Shown: positions 54,198-61,072 of the stretch, piece after piece
Position numbering within the stretch: position 1 is the stretch's first letter
How the letters are laid out: every line of letters begins with the position of its first letter
Origin: Pseudomonas bijieensis
GTDB taxonomy: Bacteria > Pseudomonadota > Gammaproteobacteria > Pseudomonadales > Pseudomonadaceae
Assembly (NCBI RefSeq): GCF_013347965.1
Contig: NZ_CP048810.1
Span: forward strand, 3,843,501 to 3,907,500
DNA: 64,000 nt
Direction: 5' to 3'
The notes under the pieces: model-generated
Database searches by the model: none
The model's input: the letters and a program-made list of their open reading frames with translations, nothing else
What the model was told of the DNA's origin: nothing
Translations under genes and position numbers: made by a program

Positions 54198-55133
54198 CTA
54201 TAGCGCTTGGCTCAACTGATTGAGCAGCGCCTTGAGGGCCGTGCGCTCGGCGGCCGTGCCTTGTGCAACGACCTGCGCCACCTGGCGGTCGATCGATTCC
54301 AGGGCCGATGACTGGGACGGCAAATTCAAGTGCTCCGGCAAGATTTCATCCCCCGTGCTCACCAGCAACGCGAAGTGAATGACGTTTTCCAGCTCACGGG
54401 TATTGCCCGGCCAACTGTGCTGTTCAAGGGCATGCTGTGCCGCCTCGCTGATCAGCGGCACGCTGAGGCCGAGCCGCTGGCTATAGATGCCCAGGAAATA
54501 TTCGGCCAGGGACAGGATATCGCCCACCCGCTCGCGCAGGGCCGGCAGCTCGAGCTGGCCTTCGCCAAGGTAGTGGTAGAGCCGTTCGTGGAATTTCCCG
54601 GCCGCCACCGCTTGGGCCAGGTCGATGCTGGTGGCTGCCACCAGACGGACATCCACCGGGCTGGGCTGATGTGCACCAACACGGGTGACTTCGTGGTTTT
54701 CCAGGGCCGCCAGCAACTTGATCTGGATTGGCAGTGGCAGATCACCGATCTCATCCAGGTAAAGGGTGCCACCATTGGCCGAACCAAACCAACCGGCCCG
54801 GCTGCTGGCCGAGCCGCTGTAGCTGCCGGCGGCATAGCCGAACAGTTCGGCGTCGGCGTAGGTCGGGCTGATGGCGCCGCAATTGACCGAGACGAACAAC
54901 CCTCCGCGATCACTTGCGCGATGGATATGCCGGGCAAGCAGCTCCTTGCCACTCCCGGTTTCGCCACGTATCAGCACCGAGATCGCACGCGGCGCCAATT
55001 GCTCCAACTCCTGGCGCAACTGCCGCGAACGGGGGTCGACAAACACCAGCGCCTTGGCGCGAATGCTCAGGGGGCCTTTTTCCGCATCGGGAAAGGTCAG
55101 CAATGGCTGACCGAAGGTTTCATGCAAACTCAT
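54198..55133 (-). CDS. Sigma-54 activator-like AAA+ protein with degenerate GAFTGA loop
   Basis: This 311-residue protein is almost only the AAA+ domain of sigma-54 activators. It has Walker A GETGSGKE at 57-64, GGTLYLDEIGD (Walker B) at 121-131, LPALRERVGDI and WPGNTRELENV at 241-251. The loop that contacts sigma-54, normally GAFTGA, reads GSYSGS at 103-108. There is no N-terminal receiver domain, and the last 40 residues do not look like a Fis-type HTH. It may be a regulator working through a partner, or a decayed one. It follows the hydrolase gene by 47 bases in the same direction. Confidence 0.82.
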   Translation of the reverse strand: MSLHETFGQPLLTFPDAEKGPLSIRAKALVFVDPRSRQLRQELEQLAPRAISVLIRGETGSGKELLARHIHRASDRGGLFVSVNCGAISPTYADAELFGYAAGSYSGSASSRAGWFGSANGGTLYLDEIGDLPLPIQIKLLAALENHEVTRVGAHQPSPVDVRLVAATSIDLAQAVAAGKFHERLYHYLGEGQLELPALRERVGDILSLAEYFLGIYSQRLGLSVPLISEAAQHALEQHSWPGNTRELENVIHFALLVSTGDEILPEHLNLPSQSSALESIDRQVAQVVAQGTAAERTALKALLNQLSQAL

Positions 55134-55180
55134 GGCAGGCTCCCGCCCCAGACCGCCGGGAGACGGGGGGCGCTAAAAAT

Positions 55181-55762
55181 TCAGGCGCGACGCAGGGCGT
55201 GATGCTCCATGCGATTTTGCAGACGATAGAGATAAGCGAACCCCTGCTCCCAGCGTTGGTGGCCGGACTTCACGTTGATATGCCCCGCCCCCGCCAGGAT
55301 GCCGGCCTCGGCCCCCCAGTTGCGTGCCAGCTCCAGGGCGCGCGGGGCGCTCACGGCGGCGTCGTTGTCGGAGCTGACCACTTGGCTGGGGAACGGCAAC
55401 AAATCAGTGGGAATCGGCGCGAAATTGCGCAGCGCCGGGGCGCAGGCCGGCCGCTCGACATCCGCCGGCGCCACCAGCAATGCCCCACGCACCTGTCGCA
55501 GAAACTGCACCGGCGCGGTGGCGGCCCAATGGGCAACCGTGATGCAGCCCAGGCTATGGGCAATCAGGATGACCGGCGTGCTGTCGGCGGCGATGGCTTC
55601 GGCCAAAGCCGCGACCCAATCCTCGCGCCGAGGCGTCAACCAGTCGGCCTGCTCGACCCTGGCGCTGTTAGGCAGGCTGTTCTGCCAGTGGGTTTGCCAA
55701 TGATTTTCTGGCGATCCTTGCCAGCCCGGCACAATCAGGTAGCGAATCGATTCGTTGCGCAT
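55181..55762 (-). CDS. RBBP9/YdeN-family alpha/beta hydrolase
   Basis: This 193-residue serine hydrolase has an N-terminal YLIVPGWQGSPENHWQTHW stretch, the nucleophile in IAHSLGC, the acid in SSDNDAAVS and the His in GAGHINVKSGH. Relatives are small cytoplasmic esterases of unknown substrate. It is upstream of the sigma-54-activator-like gene and probably co-transcribed. An ATAAGAAGC-type element lies about 61 bases before its start. Confidence 0.85.
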   Translation of the reverse strand: MRNESIRYLIVPGWQGSPENHWQTHWQNSLPNSARVEQADWLTPRREDWVAALAEAIAADSTPVILIAHSLGCITVAHWAATAPVQFLRQVRGALLVAPADVERPACAPALRNFAPIPTDLLPFPSQVVSSDNDAAVSAPRALELARNWGAEAGILAGAGHINVKSGHQRWEQGFAYLYRLQNRMEHHALRRA

Positions 55763-55822
55763 GGGTGCTCTCCTGCGTGTCTGTTCCCGGACGAGTATAG
55801 GGAGGAGAGCTATATTCTTTAA

Positions 55823-55846
55823 GGAATAAGAAGCTATTTGTTAATA
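55823..55846 (-). promoter_or_regulatory. AT-rich candidate control element of the hydrolase operon
   Basis: On the plus strand TTAAGGAATAAGAAGC (from about 55818) leads into an AT-rich run ending TTAATA. It shares ATAAGAAGC with 52795, and TTAAGGAATAA with the metQ upstream region in the opposite orientation. Confidence 0.4.
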
Positions 55847-55871
55847 CTTAAAACGAATAACAAGTCAACAC

Positions 55872-55960
55872 CGTGGGAGCGAGCCTGCTCGCGATGGCGA
55901 TATGTCCGTTACATCAATGTCGACTGACAGTCCGCTATCGCGAGCAAGCCCGCTCCCACA
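55872..55960. repeat. REPIN-like paired hairpin, family B
   Basis: GTGGGAGCGAGCCTGCTCGC pairs with GCGAGCAAGCCCGCTCCCAC (minor mismatches). Its loop has an ACATCAATGTCG block related to the loops at 23665 and 29564. Confidence 0.83.
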
Positions 55961-55975
55961 GGTTTCGTATGCGCC

Positions 55976-56221
55976 TCACTCGCTACGCCCCTTGCGCAGC
56001 AACACGTCCAACTGGTCCACCACTTCCGCCCAGTCCGCATCCTCGAGGATTTCTTCCCGCAACAATTGCTGCTGGCTTTCGCTCCAGAAAAACGCGTCAG
56101 CCAAGTGCAGCTCAGGCTTGAGGGGTGAATGGGTCGCGATGAATTTATCGATCTCAACGGCGTCGTCGGACAGGCCCAATTGCTTGAACAGCGCGGGCAG
56201 GCTGTGGATCGGGGGTTCCAT
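55976..56221 (-). CDS. DUF2789 small protein
   Basis: This 81-residue cytoplasmic protein fits the DUF2789 family throughout: MEPPIHSLPALFKQLGL at the start, then a HLADAFFWSESQQQLLREEI stretch and EDADWAEVVDQLDVLLR at the end. The family has no known function. The ATG at 56221 follows a GGGGG-rich ribosome-binding region. It stands alone. Confidence 0.85.
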   Translation of the reverse strand: MEPPIHSLPALFKQLGLSDDAVEIDKFIATHSPLKPELHLADAFFWSESQQQLLREEILEDADWAEVVDQLDVLLRKGRSE

Positions 56222-56370
56222 GGGGGGGCTCCTGGCAATAAGACCGATTGTTGGGTTCTTTCCCGCAGTCTAGCCCCTCATTGACCGCCAGACTGATCAA
56301 AATTCAATCAACCCTCGACTCGACTAGACTTTGAATAACATCCCGACGAATACACGTTGCGGAGGGTCCT

Positions 56371-56895
56371 GTGAACATTCACTGGTTGACGCTTGCGCTG
56401 CTGGCGATCAGCGGGCCTGCGTTCGGCGCCGATAGCCTCGTGCTGCCAGGCACCGATCCCCTGGGTTTCTGGCTGGTCGCCGTTGGCGTGGCCTTGCTGG
56501 TCTTCGAGGCGGCCCTGCCCAATTATGGCGTCGCTGGGCTGGGCGGCATTGTCCTGTGTGTGATTGGCGCGGTCATCCTGACCAACGCCGATGTGCCGGT
56601 TCCCCTGATGATCGGCCTGGGCCTGGTCAGCGCCTTGCTGCTGATCGCCCTGCTGGTCCGTGCGTTGAAAACACGACCACGCCAACCCGTCAGCGGCGAC
56701 GCCGCATTGCTGGGCAACATCACTACGGTGACCGCGTTGCAGGGCGGGAATAATCATCATGGCTGGGTCCAATTGGAAGGCGAACGCTGGCAGGTGGCAA
56801 GCGCGACGCCGCTGCGCCCTGGGCAAGCGGTACGGGTCATCGCCCGCAAGGGTTTGCTGCTGGAAGTGGCCCCCGCTGATTCACAAGGAGTCTGA
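56371..56895 (+). CDS. NfeD-family membrane protein
   Basis: This 174-residue protein starts with GTG at 56371, five bases after GGAGGG. It has a signal-like first segment (to about residue 19), three further hydrophobic segments ([20 protein letters not shown] and following) and a C-terminal OB-fold domain (residues about 105-170). Short NfeD proteins partner stomatin-like proteins in membrane microdomains. The slipin gene starts one base after its stop, supporting that role. Confidence 0.87.
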   Translation: MNIHWLTLALLAISGPAFGADSLVLPGTDPLGFWLVAVGVALLVFEAALPNYGVAGLGGIVLCVIGAVILTNADVPVPLMIGLGLVSALLLIALLVRALKTRPRQPVSGDAALLGNITTVTALQGGNNHHGWVQLEGERWQVASATPLRPGQAVRVIARKGLLLEVAPADSQGV

Positions 56896-56896
56896 G

Positions 56897-57658
56897 ATGG
56901 GCATGCAAATCGGTTTTGCGCTGCTGTTGTTGCTGTTGATCGCACTGGCGGGGGCGACGTTCCGGATCCTGCGCGAATACGAACGGGCAGTGGTGTTCCA
57001 GCTCGGTCGGTTCTGGCAGGTCAAAGGGCCGGGGTTGATCCTGCTGATTCCGGTAGTCCAGCAGATGATCCGCGTCGACCTGCGCACGATTGTCCTCGAC
57101 GTGCCGCCCCAGGACGTGATCACCCGGGACAATGTCTCGGTGAAGGTCAACGCGGTGCTGTATTTCCGCGTGCTCGATCCGCAGAAAGCCATCATCCAGG
57201 TGGAAAACTTCCTCATGGCCACCAGTCAACTGGCCCAGACCACCTTGCGTGCGGTCCTGGGCAAGCATGACCTGGACCAGTTGCTGGCCGAACGCGAGCA
57301 ATTGAACAGCGACATCCAGCAAGTACTGGACGCCCAGACCGACGCCTGGGGCATCAAAGTGGCAAACGTCGAGATCAAGCATGTGGATCTCAATGAATCG
57401 ATGATCCGCGCCATCGCCCGACAAGCCGAAGCCGAACGGGAACGCCGGGCCAAGGTGATCCACGCCGAGGGCGAGTTGCAAGCCTCGGAAAAACTCATGC
57501 AGGCCGCCGAAATGCTCGGCCGCCAGCCGGGTGCCATGCAACTGCGCTACATGCAGACGCTGGGGTCGATTGCCGGGGACAAAAGCTCCACCATCGTCTT
57601 CCCGTTGCCGATCGAGTTGCTCAAGGGGATGGCGGAGTTGTCGCCCAACAAGTCTTGA
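56897..57658 (+). CDS. Slipin (stomatin/SPFH-family) protein
   Basis: This 253-residue membrane protein has one N-terminal hydrophobic segment (residues 5-22), an SPFH domain ([40 protein letters not shown]) and a C-terminal coiled coil ([20 protein letters not shown]). Slipins form membrane-bound oligomers with NfeD and are thought to organise membrane domains. AAGGAG precedes the ATG at 56897. The two genes form an operon. Confidence 0.92.
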   Translation: MGMQIGFALLLLLLIALAGATFRILREYERAVVFQLGRFWQVKGPGLILLIPVVQQMIRVDLRTIVLDVPPQDVITRDNVSVKVNAVLYFRVLDPQKAIIQVENFLMATSQLAQTTLRAVLGKHDLDQLLAEREQLNSDIQQVLDAQTDAWGIKVANVEIKHVDLNESMIRAIARQAEAERERRAKVIHAEGELQASEKLMQAAEMLGRQPGAMQLRYMQTLGSIAGDKSSTIVFPLPIELLKGMAELSPNKS

Positions 57659-57680
57659 TCGGCGAAGCGGACACTATCCT

Positions 57681-57774
57681 TGTGGCGAGGGAGCTTGCTC
57701 CCGCTGGGCTGCGAAGCAGCCCCAGAATCTGGCGGTCGCTGCGCAACCGAGCGGGAGCAAGCTCCCTCGCCACA
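57681..57774. repeat. REPIN-like paired hairpin, family A
   Basis: TGTGGCGAGGGAGCTTGCTC pairs with GAGCAAGCTCCCTCGCCACA at the right, with GGGCTGCGAAGCAGCCC inside. It closely matches the element at 488. It lies between the convergent slipin and sulfotransferase genes. Confidence 0.87.
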
Positions 57775-57790
57775 GAAGCGTTTTGTCCAG

Positions 57791-58744
57791 CTACGTGGTC
57801 AGTGACTTCAACGCTTCATAGGGCCCCTGCGCCCAACGCATGACCTGCTCACGCAACAGCGCCGAAGCCTCCCGGCGCTTGCCCGCGCTGTCCCTGACAA
57901 ATGCCTGCCCCGGCTGCTTGGCATGCTGCCCCGCCATCGCAAACACCTGCTTGCGCTGTGCGTCATTCAGCCCGAAAAACACCGCCAGCCGCCCTGCCAT
58001 CGCATCAGGCAACTCAGCGTAGTTAACCGCCAGCCCGGTAAATTCATGGCAGTGCCCCAGCCCCACCTGCAACAGCCGCCCCAACCGACGGGCGATGAAA
58101 TCCTCCTGACCGCTGAAAGGCGCTCCATCGTCCAGCACACTCGCGCCAATCATCCCCGGCACCATGTGCATACCGGGGCGGCGCAGGTGGGAGACGGCGA
58201 TTTCCAAGGGGTCGCGGTACACGAACAACCAAGGCGTGTCGGGAAAACACTCACGCAGCAGTGGCAGCTCACCGATGTTCCAGGCGTCCAGCTTGACCAC
58301 CAGGCGCTGTTCCATACCTCGACGACGCTGCCCATAGGCCGACATCAAGCCCTTGAGCGCCACGCACCGCTCGGCAGGCGGCAAATCGCTGCGCAGCAAC
58401 GTATCCAGGGGCGGCGGTTCAGAGATGACGATGTGATCGTCCAATTGGGCGAGCATCTGGCTGATCAATGTCGAACCACAACGCGAGGCATGGAAAATGA
58501 ACGCACTGGGCGCAAGGCCCGGGCTTTGTTGCCGCCACTGGCTCAGAACATCCAAGGACGTCTGGCGGCGAAACGCCTGGTTGAAGGGCAGGCGCAGGGC
58601 GTCATCCACGGCATCGCCAAAAAACGGTTGCAACAGTCGCGTATCGCCAAACCAGCACCAATCGACCTGCCATTGCGCGGCTTCTTGCCATAGGCGGATC
58701 GGCAGCCAACCGTGCAGATTCAGGTCTTCCACTGATCTCTCCAC
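57791..58744 (-). CDS. Sulfotransferase family protein (PAPS-dependent)
   Basis: This 317-residue protein has the sulfotransferase fold. The 5'-phosphosulfate loop is HASRCGSTLISQML at residues about 85-98, and the 3'-phosphate motif is VYRDPLEIAVSHLRR. It would transfer sulfate from PAPS to a hydroxyl or amine. It is the last gene of the operon giant repeat protein - TolC - beta-hydroxylase - sulfotransferase, and its start lies 25 bases inside the hydroxylase gene, so the two are tightly coupled. A protein, peptide or surface glycan target is an inference. Confidence 0.83.
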   Translation of the reverse strand: MERSVEDLNLHGWLPIRLWQEAAQWQVDWCWFGDTRLLQPFFGDAVDDALRLPFNQAFRRQTSLDVLSQWRQQSPGLAPSAFIFHASRCGSTLISQMLAQLDDHIVISEPPPLDTLLRSDLPPAERCVALKGLMSAYGQRRRGMEQRLVVKLDAWNIGELPLLRECFPDTPWLFVYRDPLEIAVSHLRRPGMHMVPGMIGASVLDDGAPFSGQEDFIARRLGRLLQVGLGHCHEFTGLAVNYAELPDAMAGRLAVFFGLNDAQRKQVFAMAGQHAKQPGQAFVRDSAGKRREASALLREQVMRWAQGPYEALKSLTT

Positions 58745-59505
58745 CGCTGGCGACCATTGCGCATCGCCGCCCGCAATTCTTCCCGAGTGAAATAAAGCCC
58801 TTGCTCAGCCCCCAGCGCCAGCGCGGACGCTATGAAAGCGTCCGGGTCATGCAGGCTCTGCAGAGCCCGGGCAAGGTAAGGGTCAGCTTCTACGCGCCGC
58901 TGAAAGCGGACAAGATCGCTTTGCCCGGCGCCAGCGGCGGGCGTGGTGGGCAGCCCATCGGCAATCTGCTGTTCCAACCATGGTCCTGGGCGGCAATCGA
59001 GCACCAGATGAACTCTCGGTGCGGCGCTGCGGTTATCGACGCGATGAGGCCGCGCCAAGTCGAGGAACCAGCACTCGCCCGCCCTCATCGGAATGATTTG
59101 CCCATCCAGGAAGAAGTCCACCTCAGGCGGGCTGAGCAGCGGAACGTGCAGGCGCAGGTCGGCGTCCGGCCCACCCAGGTCATAGTCACGATGCTCGTGA
59201 ATGCACCCACCCGGCCCGAGCCGCAGCAGCCGGGCCGAGACGATCTCCAGGGGCCAGTCGCGCAACGCTTCATGCCAACGGCCATCCTTTGACCAAGGCG
59301 CGCGATGCAGGGGCTGGCCGCGTCCGGGAGCCAGCTCGGTAACGGCATCGGCCGCCGAAATCAGCGCCACGCCGCTCCAGTCGCCGCTGTGATAGGCACT
59401 GTTGAAATGCCCCTGCCAGCGCTCGTCTTCAATGGCCGCCAGTGCCTGCAACAGCAACGGCAGATCCACCGCCACCGGCAGCCGGGAAAACGCCGGGCGC
59501 ATCAT
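58720..59505 (-). CDS. Aspartyl/asparaginyl beta-hydroxylase-like 2-oxoglutarate dioxygenase
   Basis: This 261-residue protein has the AspH double-stranded beta-helix in residues about 60-175. Iron ligand candidates are His103 or His105 in CIHEHRDYDLGG and His154 in RPHRVDNRS; Arg164 in APRVHLVLDC is the 2-oxoglutarate contact. LRLHVPLLSPPEVDFFLDG and AGECWFLDL are typical of the family, which hydroxylates Asp/Asn side chains in proteins or small molecules. The C-terminal 80 residues are an extra helical part. It begins 12 bases after the TolC gene and overlaps the sulfotransferase gene. Confidence 0.82.
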   Translation of the reverse strand: MMRPAFSRLPVAVDLPLLLQALAAIEDERWQGHFNSAYHSGDWSGVALISAADAVTELAPGRGQPLHRAPWSKDGRWHEALRDWPLEIVSARLLRLGPGGCIHEHRDYDLGGPDADLRLHVPLLSPPEVDFFLDGQIIPMRAGECWFLDLARPHRVDNRSAAPRVHLVLDCRPGPWLEQQIADGLPTTPAAGAGQSDLVRFQRRVEADPYLARALQSLHDPDAFIASALALGAEQGLYFTREELRAAMRNGRQRWRDQWKT

Positions 59506-59517
59506 GTCAGCGGCCGA

Positions 59518-61032
59518 TTACTGGGTCACCGTGGCCGTCTTCGGCAGCGTGATATCGCCCTGGGCCCAGGCCGCTTCGCGGTTGGCCAGCGCCGTGGCGA
59601 TCGACTGGACTTCGGTCGATTGCACTTCGTTTGGCAGCGGGTCGAGGCCGGCGCTGGCGAAGATCTGCCCGTAGGCGTTGCGCAGATCGGCGTAAGCCAG
59701 GTCCCGGCGCAGATCGGCCTGCAGGGTGTTCAGTTCTCCCTGGATCAGGTCCAGCTCGCCGATGCCGGCAGCCTGGTGACGGCTGCGCAACTGACCGACA
59801 ATCTGCCCGTCGATGTCCGACAGCTGCTGACTGGTCTTGAACTGACGCAGCGCTTCGCGATAGTTGGCATTGGCCACGTACAACTGCGCCAGCACGGCAA
59901 TCGACATCGCCTGGCGTCGCGCCGACGCCACTTCTTCACCGGCCTTGGCCACATCGATGGCCGCCGGGGCGGAAATCACGTTGAACAGGTTCCAGGTGAC
60001 TTTCACGCCATAGTCGGCCCAGCCCTGCTCCACCAGGAACGAGTTGCTGTCGTAATGCCCGCCAGCGGAGAACTCCAGCCCCGGCAGCAGGCGCAGCATG
60101 GCCTTGCGGGTTTCAGCGGCGGTGATGCGGGTCTGGTAATCCTGCTCGCGCAGTTCCGGACGGCTGGCCAGGGCTTCCTGTTCGAGACGGGCCAGGTCGA
60201 CCTTGAGTTCCGGGATGTCATATTCATCCTGGGTCGCCAGGGTCAGCTCGGTACCCAAGGGCAAGTTGATCAGGGTCGCCAATTCGGTCTTGGCCAGGGA
60301 CAGCGCCCGGCGTTGCTCTTCGAGCTGGCGGGTGGCCTGGATCAGCGAGCGCTGGTAGCCCAGGGCCTGCACCGGGTCACCGATGCGCTGTTCGCTCATG
60401 CTCTGGCTGTTGCCGCGTGCCGTCTCGACCCGAGCCATCAGGCTGTCGATCTGCTTGAGCAGACGCTCGGCGGCCATGGCTCGCCAGTAGGCCGAACGCA
60501 CGTCCTGGACGATGGTGTTGATCACCTTGCGCCGACGCTCCTGCACGATCAGCCGCTGGTCCCCGGCCTGTTTGGCGCTGATGTAGCTGACGCCGAAATC
60601 GAGCACGTTCCAGACCATGGTCAGGTCGGCCACCTCGCGGTCGCGGTCCTGGGAGGTCGACGGTTCCAGGGACTGGGTGCCGGTTTCCACGCTCTGGCTG
60701 CTGGAGGCATTGACGTTGTTACGGCCCACATAACCGGCGTCCAGGGCCATGCGCGGCAGCATGTCGAAACTGGCCAGGTCCAACTGACGCTTGGCCAGGG
60801 CTTCCTCCATGATCTTCAAGCGACCTTCGAGGTTGTACTTCACTGCCCGGGCCATGGCCTGGTGCAGGGTCAATGGGCCGCTGAGGGGCTCCTGGTCCTT
60901 GTACATGTTTTGCAGGTCGGTTCGGGCGCGCTGTTCGCTGACGCTGCGATCGATCGGCTCGCTGGTGACCGCACATCCACTGACCACCAACGCCAGCAAA
61001 CTCATACCGAATAACTTCTGACTTCTATTCAT
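59518..61032 (-). CDS. TolC-family outer-membrane lipoprotein (type I secretion or efflux channel)
   Basis: This 504-residue protein has a lipobox at LVVSGC (Cys20) and two OEP repeats with long coiled-coil regions (RLKIMEEALAKRQLDLASFD; later ALRQFKTSQQLSDIDGQIVG). It would form the outer-membrane barrel and periplasmic tunnel of a tripartite exporter. It lies 40 bases after the giant repeat protein gene in the same direction, so export of that protein is the likely role. The matching ABC and adaptor genes may lie beyond the right edge. The start at 61032 gives the lipoprotein signal; an in-frame ATG at 61005 is possible. Confidence 0.82.
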   Translation of the reverse strand: MNRSQKLFGMSLLALVVSGCAVTSEPIDRSVSEQRARTDLQNMYKDQEPLSGPLTLHQAMARAVKYNLEGRLKIMEEALAKRQLDLASFDMLPRMALDAGYVGRNNVNASSSQSVETGTQSLEPSTSQDRDREVADLTMVWNVLDFGVSYISAKQAGDQRLIVQERRRKVINTIVQDVRSAYWRAMAAERLLKQIDSLMARVETARGNSQSMSEQRIGDPVQALGYQRSLIQATRQLEEQRRALSLAKTELATLINLPLGTELTLATQDEYDIPELKVDLARLEQEALASRPELREQDYQTRITAAETRKAMLRLLPGLEFSAGGHYDSNSFLVEQGWADYGVKVTWNLFNVISAPAAIDVAKAGEEVASARRQAMSIAVLAQLYVANANYREALRQFKTSQQLSDIDGQIVGQLRSRHQAAGIGELDLIQGELNTLQADLRRDLAYADLRNAYGQIFASAGLDPLPNEVQSTEVQSIATALANREAAWAQGDITLPKTATVTQ

Positions 61033-61072
61033 TCCCTGGATTGCCCCTGGCTGCCCCAATATTTTTTTAGAA

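Noticed and set aside
488..57774. Repeated short palindromes as a possible CRISPR array
   Set aside because: The copies are scattered singly in intergenic gaps, not regularly spaced with spacers, and no cas genes are present.
59518..61032. TolC-like protein as the outer-membrane partner of the TriABC-like pump
   Set aside because: It is 11 kb away and 40 bases downstream of the giant repeat protein gene, so the latter is the better partner.
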